Shown here one piece after another: positions 30,855 to 40,132 of a stretch of DNA of 64,000 nucleotides. Source of the DNA: Phycisphaerae bacterium (lineage in GTDB: Bacteria > Planctomycetota > Phycisphaerae > UBA1845 > PWPN01); assembly GCA_030372985.1 (NCBI GenBank), contig JAUCQB010000039.1:1-64000 (forward strand). Direction: 5' to 3'. Position 1 is the stretch's first letter, and every line of letters starts with the position of its first letter. The position numbers were made by a program, and so were the translations under genes. A model generated the notes under the pieces. The model saw only the letters and a list, made by a program, of their open reading frames with translations, was not told the origin of the DNA and searched no databases.

Positions 30855-30987
30855 GGCATCACCGCTGTCTTCAATGACCGGTCACCTGTGCCGGTCTTGT
30901 ACTTCGTATGCGTCGTCCAGAAGCCATTTCATGATCGAGGGTTTTCGTCAGTTCGCGCGGGTTTGTGGCTGGGGCCGCGAGCGTGGC

Positions 30988-31320
30988 TTATTCGTCGTGT
31001 GTCCCGGTCAGCCGCATGATGTGGAGCCAGCGGGCCAAGGTCACAACAGCCATGCCGACGGCCAAGGCGAGTTGCCCGGCCGAGTAGCTCTGGGTCGGAC
31101 GTGACGGCGGCTGGTCGGACTTATCTGCGGCAACCCGGAGGGTGTCCTGTGGCATCCGCCAAATCACCAGTACACCCGGTCGAGCACCTGCCCATCGAGC
31201 AGAAACGCGACCGGTCAACACGGCCAAGTGCAGCGCTGCCACCAAGGCCGCCAGCCCCATCGGTGAGACGGTCTCCCGCCGCGGCGTGTGACTTCGGATT
31301 GTGCCGTACGCTCCGTTCAT
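30988..31320 (-). CDS. Possible small membrane protein
   Basis: A 110-residue frame beginning MNGAYGTIRSHTPRRETV with two hydrophobic segments (GLAALVAALHLAVLTG and QLALAVGMAVVTLARWLHIM). No family is recognised and no good ribosome site precedes the ATG at 31320. It is kept because the two membrane segments and its position upstream of secA, on the same strand, are compatible with a real gene. It may be chance in GC-rich DNA. If it is not real, then 30855-31544 is an intergenic stretch holding the secA and symporter promoters. Confidence 0.35.
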   Translation of the reverse strand: MNGAYGTIRSHTPRRETVSPMGLAALVAALHLAVLTGRVSARWAGARPGVLVIWRMPQDTLRVAADKSDQPPSRPTQSYSAGQLALAVGMAVVTLARWLHIMRLTGTHDE

Positions 31321-31544
31321 GAGCGCGCCATTGTACCAGAAGAGGCAGGGCACGGTCGAGCGGCTGAAAAACGTGGGTCGGTTGGTCCCCGGCGGCCCGA
31401 TCAGTTATTCTGTCCGCGTCGATCAGGCGGCCGGCCGTGACGTCTGACGCAATGCCCGGCGTCGCCCACAGTCCGCCTGTTGGGGACTCAGGCCGCGACT
31501 GGCCCAAGGCGGACAAGCATTCGAGCGGAAAGGCGGACAACAGC

Positions 31545-33326
31545 ATGATCTTGGGCAGTGCCGGGTTCACCCACTGGGATTGGATCGTTCTGATCGTCTA
31601 CTTCGTGGGCATCGTGGCCTTCGGCTTGTGGATGTCCCGCAAGATCCGCAGCAGCGGCGGTTACTTTCTCGGCGACCGGCAACTGCCCTGGTGGGTGATG
31701 ATGGGCCAGGCTTTCGGCACCGGCACGAACGCCGAGAACCCCGTCGCTCAGACCGGGGCCTCCTGCCAACACGGCTTCGCCACGATCTGGTACCAATGGA
31801 AGAACATGCTCATCACCCCGTTCTACTGGCTGATGAGCCCGTGGTACCGCCGCAGCAACCGGACGACCGTCGGCGAGATCATCGAGGACCGCTATGGTCG
31901 CAGGCTGGGGCTGCTCTACACCGTCTTCGCCATCGCCTTTTTCGTCTTCAACCAGGGGGCCATGCTCAAGGGAGCGGGCAAGATCATTTCGGTGGCCACC
32001 GGCGGCCAGATCATCTCGCCCAACGGCGTCGTCGTAGCGATGACCGCAACCTTCATCCTGTACAGTTTCTTTGGTGGGCTGATCGCGTCGGCTTACACCG
32101 ATTTCGTCCAGGGCTTTCTCATCATCGTGCTGTCGTTCATGCTGATCCCGGCGGGCTTGTCAGCCGTCGGGGGTTTTCAGGAAATGCGGGCGACGATCCC
32201 GCCCGATTTCTTCACGCTTTACAGCGACGTCAGCGGCCTGGACGCCTTTACCATCGCCATGCTCGCCATCAACGGGCTGGTGGGTATCACCGCTCAGCCG
32301 CACATCCTGAGCATGAACGCCACCGGCAGAACGGAGCGGGCCGGCCGTATCGGGCAGATGTACGGCAACCTGGTCAAGCGCCTCTGCACCATCGGTTGGG
32401 CGCTGACCGGTCTGGTGGTCGCGGCGATGGTGCTTCAACGGGGCATTTCGCTGCCCGATCCGGAACACGCCTTCGGCTACGCCTGTCTTGAACTGCTTGG
32501 CCCCGGACTGGTGGGGCTGATGGTGGCCTGCGTTCTGGCGGCCAACATGTCCACCTGCTCGAACTTCATGGTCAACACCGGGGCCCTGTTCACCCGGAAC
32601 CTCTACGCCCACTACATCAAGCCGGCGGCGGACGACAGAGAATTGCTCACGGTGGGGCGACTGTCCGGGCTGGCGCTGACCGGGCTGGGGATCCTGTTTG
32701 CGCTGACGGTGGAGCGGGTCCTCGATGCATTTCTCTTCACCGAAACCATTGCCGCTTTCATGGGCATCATGTTCCTCGGCGGCGTCCTGTGGAAACGGGC
32801 GAACCGTTATGGTGCGTTCACCGCCACGATCGCCGCGTTCGGCGTGTACTATGCGCTGAATTTCCTGATGACTTGCCATGCCGGACCGGCCGACGCGCCC
32901 AGCAAGACCCTCAGCGAAGCGTGGGTGCGAATGATGGACGCCGCCCGGTCCGATGCGTTGTGGGGTTTCCTCGGAAACGGCGAGCTTCGGCTGTTGTACA
33001 AATGGACGCCCGGGCCGTATGGCTGGGCGACATTGATCGGGTTCACCCTGTTCGTCGTTGTCAGCTTGTTGACCCGCCCTGAGGAACAGGGGCGAATAAT
33101 GGAATTCTTCAACAAGATGAGGTACACCTCGGATGAGGAGGGCAAGCTGGCGGCCGAACGCGGCCAGGACCTGCTCATGCTCGACCTGCCCGGCTGGCTG
33201 ACACCTCAGCGGTGGACGGGCTTTTTCCGCCGATACCGTGAGGACCTGGTCGGTTTCATCCTCGGCTGGTTTGCCGTCGGCGCCCTTGTCCTGCTGGCGA
33301 GGGGGATTCTGCAGATTGACAAGTAG
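31545..33326 (+). CDS. Sodium/solute symporter (SSS family)
   Basis: Inner-membrane sodium-coupled transporter of about 593 residues with 13-14 predicted helices. It opens with a periplasmic segment and helix 1 (HWDWIVLIVYFVGIVAFGLWMSRK), then SGGYFLGDRQLPWWVMMGQAFGTGTNAENPV, where the family's sodium-site helix breaks. The SSS hallmark near helix 5-6, GGLIASAYTDFVQGFLII, is clear. The C terminus has a cytoplasmic loop (FNKMRYTSDEEGKLAAERGQDL) and a last helix. The track frame starts at 31437, but ATG 31545 fits the family and follows AAAGGCGGA. The solute is unknown; sugars, amino acids and carboxylates are all carried by this family. Confidence 0.9.
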   Translation: MILGSAGFTHWDWIVLIVYFVGIVAFGLWMSRKIRSSGGYFLGDRQLPWWVMMGQAFGTGTNAENPVAQTGASCQHGFATIWYQWKNMLITPFYWLMSPWYRRSNRTTVGEIIEDRYGRRLGLLYTVFAIAFFVFNQGAMLKGAGKIISVATGGQIISPNGVVVAMTATFILYSFFGGLIASAYTDFVQGFLIIVLSFMLIPAGLSAVGGFQEMRATIPPDFFTLYSDVSGLDAFTIAMLAINGLVGITAQPHILSMNATGRTERAGRIGQMYGNLVKRLCTIGWALTGLVVAAMVLQRGISLPDPEHAFGYACLELLGPGLVGLMVACVLAANMSTCSNFMVNTGALFTRNLYAHYIKPAADDRELLTVGRLSGLALTGLGILFALTVERVLDAFLFTETIAAFMGIMFLGGVLWKRANRYGAFTATIAAFGVYYALNFLMTCHAGPADAPSKTLSEAWVRMMDAARSDALWGFLGNGELRLLYKWTPGPYGWATLIGFTLFVVVSLLTRPEEQGRIMEFFNKMRYTSDEEGKLAAERGQDLLMLDLPGWLTPQRWTGFFRRYREDLVGFILGWFAVGALVLLARGILQIDK

Positions 33327-33438
33327 CGTGCCCGGCGCCGCAGACTCAACCGGACCATCATTCTTTCAGATGACGTTCGTGAGCCGTAGTATGACCGGGT
33401 TGAATGAAATGACCCACGATGGTCTTGAGGGATGAAAC

Positions 33439-34590
33439 ATGCACCGGCAGGTGTTGATCACGATTCTCTTGTTTCAAGCAGCGTCGGTCGTCGTCTGTCG
33501 GGCGAACGGGCAACCGCTGATGGTCGAGCCGGGGCCGAGCAGTCGTCCGGCCGCGACCGTTCCTGCTGCAGGAGCACAGGCCGGGCCGGCGAGAGTGATC
33601 GATCCACGCCGCGTTTACTTTGATGATCCTGATGCTCTCTACGATCGACAGGCCGAGGTGTCGTTTGAGATCGTCGCGGATCTGCTCGACCGATTCAGGC
33701 CGCAGATACCCGAACCCCGCCAGCGAAGGACGGCTCTGCTGCTGCTGGACGGCATATTCCACGAGCAAGGGGCGCCCCAACGCCCGGCCGTGCAGGCATT
33801 TCACCATCAGCGGATCTCACAAGCGGCGAAGGAGATCACTGGTTCGCCGCCTTCTCAGGGGGCGGTGATCTGGAAGCTCTACGACCATGCATTTGTGGTT
33901 CGCACGCCGACAGTGACGTTGGCGTTTGATCTCACACGTGGGAATTCGGCAGGTGCGGAGGGCTTTGCGGTTTCCGACGAGGTGATGGCTCGCATCGTCG
34001 ATCAGTGCGATGTCTTGTTCATCAGCCATCCGCATGGCGACCATGCGGACGAGTGGGTTGCCGGACGGTTCATCGAGCAGGGCAAGCCGGTGGTCGCGAC
34101 GCCGGAGCTTTGGCCGGGCAAGGATCTCACGGCCAAGATCACCATCCCGCGCCGTCAGGCCCATGTGAGGCAACCGCTGCCACTGGCCAACGGCGGGCGC
34201 TCGCTCGATGTCGTGGTCTACCCTGGCCACCAGGGCAACCTGCCGAACAACGCTGTGCTCATCTTCACCCCCGAGGGATTGTCATTCTGCCACACGGGTG
34301 ACCAGGCAAACGCGAAGGATTCTGAATGGATTGACAAGGTGGCCGAGCATCACCGCGTTGACGTGCTGATGCCCAACTGCTGGACGCCCGAGATCGCCCG
34401 AGTGGTCCGCGGCGTCAATCCGGCCATCGTGATCACCGGACACGAGAATGAGTTGGGGCATTCGATCGACCATCGCGAGGCCTACTGGCTCACCTATGAC
34501 CGCACTACAGACTGCAGCCGGCCGGTCCTGATCATGACATGGGGCGAGTCTTACCGGTATTCCCCGATTCACAGATCACGGGTTCACTGA
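33439..34590 (+). CDS. Exported MBL-fold metallo-hydrolase
   Basis: A 383-residue protein with a signal peptide (LITILLFQAASVVVCRANG). The metallo-beta-lactamase fold starts near residue 140 (VIWKLYDHAFVVRTPTVTLAFDL), with the metal site LFISHPHGDHADEWVAG (about residues 194-210) and a later Asp/His in FCHTGDQANAKD. The end ITGHENELGHSIDHREAYW adds possible ligands. The first 120 residues are helical and may be a separate domain. A role in hydrolysing a periplasmic ester or phosphoester is inferred from the fold only. The ribosome site is GAGGG. It overlaps the next, convergent gene by 15 bases. Confidence 0.82.
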   Translation: MHRQVLITILLFQAASVVVCRANGQPLMVEPGPSSRPAATVPAAGAQAGPARVIDPRRVYFDDPDALYDRQAEVSFEIVADLLDRFRPQIPEPRQRRTALLLLDGIFHEQGAPQRPAVQAFHHQRISQAAKEITGSPPSQGAVIWKLYDHAFVVRTPTVTLAFDLTRGNSAGAEGFAVSDEVMARIVDQCDVLFISHPHGDHADEWVAGRFIEQGKPVVATPELWPGKDLTAKITIPRRQAHVRQPLPLANGGRSLDVVVYPGHQGNLPNNAVLIFTPEGLSFCHTGDQANAKDSEWIDKVAEHHRVDVLMPNCWTPEIARVVRGVNPAIVITGHENELGHSIDHREAYWLTYDRTTDCSRPVLIMTWGESYRYSPIHRSRVH

Positions 34591-34962
34591 TCGGGAGCGT
34601 TTTTCCCATTTCTGCAGAGCCGCAGAAACGAGCAGGAGCACTCCGGGTATCAGAAACAGCGGGAACGCCCCGCCGAGCAGCCACCCGCCTGTCATCACGT
34701 ATTCGTACAGGTTCATCACCGCGCACGAGAGCAAAACCGCCAAGCCGCCGAACGCCTCCCATTTCCAGCCCAGGGCCATTCCGATCAGGCATCCCCAGAT
34801 CCCCAACTGGATCGGGCTGAGCAGCACGCGCAGCGGCGGCAAACCATCGGAGATCGACTCTCCGATGATGATGGTCAGGATGAGCGCCGTCAGCAGGACA
34901 CCAGCCAAGCGGGTGGTCCAGCGTACCAGAAGCACGATGATGTGAGCGGTTTGCCGGTTCAT
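34576..34962 (-). CDS. Small multi-pass membrane protein
   Basis: A 128-residue hydrophobic protein with about four helices: IIVLLVRWTTRLAGVLLTALILTIIIG, LGIWGCLIGMALGWKWEAFGGLAVLLSCAVM, and GGAFPLFLIPGVLLLVSAALQKW. It resembles small planctomycete membrane proteins of unknown function. The ATG at 34962 is chosen because GGAAGG lies 8 bases before it. The stop of a short upstream frame (34964-35110) overlaps almost exactly (TGACATG), suggesting the two are translated together under the promoter-operator at 35097-35144. It converges with the MBL-fold gene. Confidence 0.72.
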   Translation of the reverse strand: MNRQTAHIIVLLVRWTTRLAGVLLTALILTIIIGESISDGLPPLRVLLSPIQLGIWGCLIGMALGWKWEAFGGLAVLLSCAVMNLYEYVMTGGWLLGGAFPLFLIPGVLLLVSAALQKWEKRSRSVNP

Positions 34963-34963
34963 G

Positions 34964-35110
34964 TCAGGCACCTTCCCTTGCTGCGGTCAGTCGCAGTAAC
35001 TCGACCCGAGAATCGGCGGGCACCCGGGCGATCACCGGGAGCACCTCGACGCGTTTCTGATGGAGCTGGCTGGGCCGGGCTATGGCTCCCTCGTGTATGT
35101 AAGCGTTCAC
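34964..35110 (-). CDS. Possible short leader-type peptide (48 codons)
   Basis: A frame beginning at GTG 35110 (VNAYIHEGAIARPSQ..) and ending with ..TAAREGA one base before the next gene's ATG. An in-frame TAA immediately precedes the GTG, so it cannot start earlier. No family is recognised. It is kept because it starts within the promoter's expected transcription start and ends in TGACATG, the arrangement of a coupled leader. Chance is quite possible. Confidence 0.25.
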   Translation of the reverse strand: MNAYIHEGAIARPSQLHQKRVEVLPVIARVPADSRVELLRLTAAREGA

Positions 35111-35144
35111 TTACATGCTAATCGGCCCGCCGGGGCGGTGTCAA
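35097..35144 (-). promoter_or_regulatory. Promoter with palindromic operator
   Basis: On the minus strand a perfect TTGACA (35139-35144) and TAGCAT (35115-35120) are 18 bases apart. A 20-bp palindrome, ATGTAAGTGAACGCTTACAT (35097-35116), overlaps the end of the -10 box and the start site. Such inverted repeats are typical of TetR-type repressor sites. It should drive the small membrane protein gene. No repressor gene is adjacent. The rest of 35117-35405 holds no gene; a perfect hairpin CGTCAGC/GCTGACG lies at 35372-35390, just past the flotillin stop. Confidence 0.6.
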
Positions 35145-35405
35145 CAGCATCCAGCCCCATCATTCAAAGGTTTTCCGGTTTTCCGGGGATGCCATGGCGT
35201 TCACAGGACAGGCTGGCTCGTCTATCGGCCCTTGGCGATCACCGCTCGAGCCACGAGCAGGACGGACAGAAAAGGCGCACCCAGGAAGAACTCGGGTCAG
35301 CTCCGGATGTCGGGAAGCAGCCTCCGGCCCCCGCCATGCCCGCGAGGCGCAGGAGCGGGGGACCGACCATACGTCAGCACGAGGCTGACGGATCTCGTAC
35401 GTCGC

Positions 35406-36794
35406 TCAGCGATCCTGTTTCTTCGCCGGCGGGGCGGAGGCCGCATGGGCCGAAGCGGCAGGCGTTTCATGCTTGCCGTCTCCGCCGAGGTTTCCGGCGA
35501 TGTTGTGGGCCAGTTTGCGCAGGTCGATGCCCATGACCGCCTCCAACGTGGCCAGCGATTCGGAGATCATTCTCGCCCGGCCCATGGCGGCGCCGCTGAT
35601 GGCCCGGCCTTGGTCACCGTCGATCACCGTGACCGTACCAAGTTCGACGTTCGCCACCGTCTTGGTGATCTCGCGGATTGCGGTCGGCATCATCTCGGCG
35701 AGCATGACCTTGAGGGCTTCGGGGTGCGCCTGGATGGCTCTGCCGATGGTTTCGATTGCGGTGGCACGCGCCTTGCCTTCCTCCATGATCAGGGCGGCAT
35801 CGCCCTCGGCCTTGGCCTTGGCCACGTCGCGAGCAGCGATGGCCGGCTTGACCTGTGCGGCCAGCAGGCGAGCCTCCTCCTTGGCGGCGGCGGCTTTCTG
35901 AGTCTCGGCCTCTTTCAGTTCGGCCTCGCGGGCCAGTTCGGCCCGGCGAATCCGGAGAGCGTTCTCCGCCTCGGCGATGGACTGCTCGGCGCCCAGACGG
36001 GCGGACTCGGCCTTCTGGTGAGCGGCGGCTTCGGCTGACCGGGCTTCGGCATCGCGGTCGGCACGGGCTTTTCTCGCCATGGAGTCGGCCTCGGCCTCCT
36101 TGATATCCGCATCGGCTTTCTTCTGGGCCTCGTACTGGCGGGCGCTGGCCCGGACTTCAGCGGAGGCCTTCCGGGCGATCGATTCAAGGTACTGCTCGGC
36201 ATCGTGGACGTTCTGGATGTTCACGCTGTCAATGTTCAGACCCAGCTTGCGGAAGTCGTCGGTGACCTCGGTCATGACCGTGGCCACGAACTTGTCGCGG
36301 TCCTCGACCATTTCCTCGGGCGTCATCTTGCCGATGACCGCGCGAAGGCCGCCTTCGAGCGTCTCGCGGGCCACGCGTTGCAGTTCTTGCATCGGCTCGC
36401 CGAGAAATCGCTCGATGGCGTTGCCGCGCAGATCGGGCTCGGATGACACCTTGACGTTGGCCACTCCAGTGACGGTTACCGGAACCATCTTTCCGCCGCC
36501 GGACTGGGCGCTGACTTCCAGGCCGACCTGCATGTTGCGAAGGCTGATCCGCGAGACCTTCTCGATGATCGGGATGACCAGCGTTCTGCCGCCGATGAGC
36601 GTCCGGTACCCCTGCCCCTGCGTTGACCGTCGGCCGCTGATCACCAGCATCTCGCTCGGGTTGCCGACCACCATCAGCTTGGAGATCAGCAAAGCGATGG
36701 CAATGACGACACCCAGCAACCCCAGGCCGATGATCAGTGCCGGACCCCAAGGGTTATCCGCTGATGGCGGTGCGGCAAGAATAAGTGAGAACAT
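35406..36794 (-). CDS. Flotillin-like SPFH domain protein
   Basis: A 462-residue membrane-anchored scaffold protein. One N-terminal helix (WGPALIIGLGLLGVVIAIALLISKLMVV) is followed by the SPFH/band-7 domain (about residues 50-220, including LVIPIIEKVSRISLRNMQVGLEVSA and LNIDSVNIQNVHD). A long Ala/Glu-rich coiled coil follows (ADIKEAEADSMARKARADRDAEARSAEA and on to about 340), the flotillin hallmark. The C terminus (AMGRARMISESLATLEAVMG) matches the oligomerisation region of FloT/YuaG/YqiK. It lies 21 bases downstream of an OB-fold membrane protein, the usual YqiJ-YqiK or NfeD-flotillin pairing. A role in organising membrane microdomains is expected. Confidence 0.92.
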   Translation of the reverse strand: MFSLILAAPPSADNPWGPALIIGLGLLGVVIAIALLISKLMVVGNPSEMLVISGRRSTQGQGYRTLIGGRTLVIPIIEKVSRISLRNMQVGLEVSAQSGGGKMVPVTVTGVANVKVSSEPDLRGNAIERFLGEPMQELQRVARETLEGGLRAVIGKMTPEEMVEDRDKFVATVMTEVTDDFRKLGLNIDSVNIQNVHDAEQYLESIARKASAEVRASARQYEAQKKADADIKEAEADSMARKARADRDAEARSAEAAAHQKAESARLGAEQSIAEAENALRIRRAELAREAELKEAETQKAAAAKEEARLLAAQVKPAIAARDVAKAKAEGDAALIMEEGKARATAIETIGRAIQAHPEALKVMLAEMMPTAIREITKTVANVELGTVTVIDGDQGRAISGAAMGRARMISESLATLEAVMGIDLRKLAHNIAGNLGGDGKHETPAASAHAASAPPAKKQDR

Positions 36795-36815
36795 GTTGCG
36801 TATCCTCCTTCAGTA

Positions 36816-37532
36816 TCAGGCATGTTCGCTGCCTTTGGATGAAGTGTGTTCGTCGTGCGCGACCACCTCGGCCGTCGCATCGTTCAGTTCAACGATGAAC
36901 ACTCGATCGCCCTTTTCGAACCGGGTGTTCGGCTGTTTGGCCACGGCGGGTATGAACCGTGTGCCGCCGCGGACGGACACCGCAATCTCGCCCTTTCTGT
37001 GACCGTTGATGGCAAGGGTCACGCAGGCGGACCGGTTGACGTACTCGGCAATGTTTGGAGCACTGTTGCCGCTGGTTCTGCGCAGGAACCGCAGCAGGTG
37101 GTGGACGCCCTGTCCGGCCAGGACCCCGGTCAGCACGGCGAGTGCGGCCACGCCGTGGGGCTGCATGTTGGACAGGTACGTCAACGAGGTGCCCACCAAC
37201 CCAAATACCGCGAGGAAGTAGACGACAAAACTGATCGAAAACCACGAAGTGAGCGAGAACCAGTCGTGTCCGTGACCGGCCGCGTCGAAAGCTCCGTCAG
37301 CACCGCCGCTCGGGTCGACGTGCACGTCCGAGGGCAGATCGGTATGAACGTCACCGGAGAAATCGAAACCGCCGTCGACGTGAACGTCGGCGGAGGCGTG
37401 CCCGCCCAGAATCGACGAGATGAGCAGCATTCCGCCGCCCAGAATGAGCGACACAATGTAGATCGTGGCCATGGGCAACGGGCCGGACCACAGCATTGGG
37501 TTCTCCGCCAGGAGGGACAGGTTTTCGAACAT
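36816..37532 (-). CDS. YqiJ/NfeD-like membrane protein with OB-fold
   Basis: About 238 residues, the flotillin's partner. There are three to four hydrophobic helices (MATIYIVSLILGGGMLLISSILGG, SFVVYFLAVFGLVGTSLTYL, VAALAVLTGVLAGQGVHHLL), with an Asp/His/Gly-rich loop between the first two (ASADVHVDGGFDFSGDVHTD, then further DVHVDPSGG). The C-terminal part (SACVTLAINGHRKGEIAVSVRGG..KGDRVFIVEL) looks like the OB-fold found in NfeD and YqiJ proteins. The ATG at 37532 has AAAGGA before it. The Asp/His loop repeats DVHxD and may bind a metal; this is a guess. Confidence 0.8.
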   Translation of the reverse strand: MFENLSLLAENPMLWSGPLPMATIYIVSLILGGGMLLISSILGGHASADVHVDGGFDFSGDVHTDLPSDVHVDPSGGADGAFDAAGHGHDWFSLTSWFSISFVVYFLAVFGLVGTSLTYLSNMQPHGVAALAVLTGVLAGQGVHHLLRFLRRTSGNSAPNIAEYVNRSACVTLAINGHRKGEIAVSVRGGTRFIPAVAKQPNTRFEKGDRVFIVELNDATAEVVAHDEHTSSKGSEHA

Positions 37533-37851
37533 GGTTGGTCCTTTCTCTCGCTCGGCGGCCCACCGACCTCCAGACCGCCAGCGAATGATATTCTTAACCT
37601 TCTGCAATCTACTCGTTACAGGGGTCCGCGCCCATTAGAAACCCGGCCGTTTTTCCGAACCGCCGCCAGGAAGGTTCCTATTGAGGCCGCGCATGGCGTA
37701 GTTGTAACTAGCTTCCGCAAAGCGAATTAGGTGCTCATGTCGCCTCGTCGTCTTCCGTCGGACGACCGCCATGGCGACTTGCGCGGAACCCGAGACGATC
37801 CATGTTGGGCATCGCCCGCTCAGTCCGTTGGACACCGTTGCAGGTCGCTCC
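37533..37851. other. Intergenic region, 319 bases
   Basis: This gap separates the OB-fold/flotillin pair from the zinc-ribbon gene upstream. The only frame listed (37635-37835, minus) has no recognisable content. The promoter of the flotillin pair should lie here, but no convincing boxes were found. Confidence 0.5.
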
Positions 37852-38427
37852 TTACAGAGCAGGAGGTCTCTTTGAGGATATGGCGTCGAGGAGTCGGCGG
37901 CGTTTGTCGGCGATTCGCCTGAAGCCTCTGTAGATGAGAAACAGGCAGCAGAGAACCGCCAGGAAGGCAGTGATCTCCAGGCCGTAACCCAGGTAGTGCA
38001 GGCTGGTCATCAGGCTGGTGCCGTACCTGGGCGGAGGGCTGCCGGCTTGGCTCGAACGCCAGACCAGAAAACTGTACGGGAGCGCGGCGCCCATTTCGAT
38101 CGCTATGGCGACCATGCCCACGACGAGGAAGCGAACAAGCCAGCGGCCATAGCCCGCCTTCCACCACGTACGGCCGAGCGGGTTGAGAACATACGACACG
38201 ACCAGTTCGCGACCGCGCTCGAAAGGCTTTCCGCATTCCGGACACGGGCCGTCGGGTAGGCCGCGCAGGTTGTAGCCACAGGTCCCGCAGTAGATCGGGT
38301 ACTCCTCCTCCGGAAACAGAGCCGGGTCCACCCGGGCATCGTGCGGGATTACCCGCGTGCCGAAGAGCGGACGGGCAAGTGCCGCGGCGATTCGAGTACC
38401 GAGGCGAGGCTTGCCTGAAACCGTCAT
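37852..38427 (-). CDS. Zinc-ribbon membrane protein
   Basis: A 191-residue protein of unknown function. A zinc ribbon is clear near residues 46-65: YCGTCGYNLRGLPDGPCPEC, the pattern common in planctomycete membrane proteins. Two transmembrane helices follow (WLVRFLVVGMVAIAIEMGAALPYSFLVW and ITAFLAVLCCLFLIYRGF). The start codon overlaps the end of the upstream DUF2723 gene by four bases (ATGA), so the two are translationally coupled. Confidence 0.78.
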   Translation of the reverse strand: MTVSGKPRLGTRIAAALARPLFGTRVIPHDARVDPALFPEEEYPIYCGTCGYNLRGLPDGPCPECGKPFERGRELVVSYVLNPLGRTWWKAGYGRWLVRFLVVGMVAIAIEMGAALPYSFLVWRSSQAGSPPPRYGTSLMTSLHYLGYGLEITAFLAVLCCLFLIYRGFRRIADKRRRLLDAISSKRPPAL

Positions 38428-40022
38428 TGAGCCGTCTCCGTTGCGGATTGCTTACTCGCCGACGCATCGAGCACGTACAGATCACCCCGTCGCTGCCAGC
38501 GACCCAGCGGCGGTGCAAGCCGCGGCTGATCGCGGTTGAGAGGGACCAGCACGACGGCTCGACCAGCTTCAGCCTCAGAACGCACCTCCGCCGCCAGCTC
38601 TTTCATCGCTTCTTGCCTCTCCACGGACGGCACCATCCTAATACCGACACCTGTGAGGCCGGCTTGAAGTCGGCGATACTCAACAGCACTTCGGGCCATG
38701 CCGTCTTCAACGAGAACAAGCCCATCCGGGCTGGCTAGGCTCACTGCTTCGCTGCTCATGCGCTCGGCTGAACGATCCACAACGCTCCACGGGACCAGCA
38801 GGTAGATGTAGTCGTCGCGGTAGGGCTTGCGGTGAGCGAACTGGCCCAGCAGTTGAACACGTCTGGCCGTGATAATCGCGACAATGTTGAGCAAGGGGGT
38901 GGCCAGCAGCAGAAGAATCGCCGCAGCGCACAGACTCTCACGCCTCAGGGTTGCTGGCCATCGCAGGACGGCCGCCGCGCCGACCCCGCCGAAAATCGCC
39001 AGAAACGTGTACATCGGCAGGAAGAAGGTATGTTGATCGAGAACCTCGTATCGCAGGGCGAAGACGGCGTGGATGACCAGTCCGGCGGTCATCGCCAGCC
39101 AGGCGAGCCCCGGCATTCCGGCTCGTCGATACCTGACAAGGCCGTAGAGTGCCGCCGGGATCAGCAAGTTCGGGAAGTTCAGCAACGGAAAGGCGATGTC
39201 GGTCATGATCATCCGGGTGGTGGCGCTTGCGTTGAGAACCGCAACGGAAAAATGATTGCCGAACAGCGCCGACTGAAGTGTCTTCATCGGCTCGGCGCCG
39301 TGGACCATCAACCCAAGCACCAACCCCGTGTACGGCAACGATCCCAGCAGCCACAGCCACATCGCGATGAGGAGGTCGCCGATTCTCAGTCGTCGCGACG
39401 ACATGCCGTGAAGAATGACCAAAGCGAGCACGGGCAAGGTCAGCAGAGCCTGAAGATGGTTCGCCAGACCAAGCCCGCTGAACAGGCACATCCCCCAGAT
39501 GGCCCATCGGCTGCCTCGCTTGGCATAGACTGCCAGACACCAGCACTCCCCTGCCAGCAGCGCGGCACTGAGGGTATACACCTCAGCGATGGTGCCCAGA
39601 TGCCAGAAGGTGTTGGCCAGCGCGAGCGAGGCCGCGGCGAAAAACGCTGACGCTGTGCTGCCCGACAACGTGCGCACGCAACCGAACACCGTTGCGACGG
39701 CGAGGGCGGCCCCGAGGCTGCTGATCAGAGTAATCGCGAAGGCAGGTTCGAGCAGCCCAGGAGCGATGGCCGCACGGCCAAGCCAGTAGTGCAGCGGATG
39801 GGAAAGGGCCAGGCCCAAGCGCCCAAGGAGGTCGCCCGTGGTGATGCGAAGAATGAATTCCCCTGAGTCCTGCCACTGGGGGCCCCGATTGGCGGTGGTG
39901 GCATAAAGGCACAGAGATGCTAGGAAGACCAGCAGCCAGCCGGCGAGGGTCGGAAAAGTGGATCGACCTGCCCCCTGCTCGGCGAGCGGCTGGTGACCCC
40001 GTTGACCGATGGTGGTGGCCAT
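38424..40022 (-). CDS. DUF2723 / mannosyltransferase-like membrane protein
   Basis: A 532-residue polytopic membrane protein with about ten helices. The N-terminal pattern, GWLLVFLASLCLYATTANRGPQWQDSGEFI, with an Asp-Ser-Gly-Glu in the first periplasmic loop, and LALSHPLHYWLGR shortly after are typical of DUF2723 proteins, relatives of protein O-mannosyltransferases (GT-C fold). The C-terminal soluble part is short and carries no clear domain. It may move a sugar from a lipid carrier to a protein or glycan outside the membrane; this is inferred from the fold. It is divergent from the YdcF-like gene, with 110 bases between them. Confidence 0.82.
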   Translation of the reverse strand: MATTIGQRGHQPLAEQGAGRSTFPTLAGWLLVFLASLCLYATTANRGPQWQDSGEFILRITTGDLLGRLGLALSHPLHYWLGRAAIAPGLLEPAFAITLISSLGAALAVATVFGCVRTLSGSTASAFFAAASLALANTFWHLGTIAEVYTLSAALLAGECWCLAVYAKRGSRWAIWGMCLFSGLGLANHLQALLTLPVLALVILHGMSSRRLRIGDLLIAMWLWLLGSLPYTGLVLGLMVHGAEPMKTLQSALFGNHFSVAVLNASATTRMIMTDIAFPLLNFPNLLIPAALYGLVRYRRAGMPGLAWLAMTAGLVIHAVFALRYEVLDQHTFFLPMYTFLAIFGGVGAAAVLRWPATLRRESLCAAAILLLLATPLLNIVAIITARRVQLLGQFAHRKPYRDDYIYLLVPWSVVDRSAERMSSEAVSLASPDGLVLVEDGMARSAVEYRRLQAGLTGVGIRMVPSVERQEAMKELAAEVRSEAEAGRAVVLVPLNRDQPRLAPPLGRWQRRGDLYVLDASASKQSATETAQ

Positions 40023-40132
40023 GACAGCATCTTACGTGCGGGCAGGACCATGGGGAAGCGGGAGGCGGACAACTTGCGGACGGATATGACTCCGGCAAAT
40101 ATGGGGGTCGTCAAACCGAGGAGACCGGGTGC

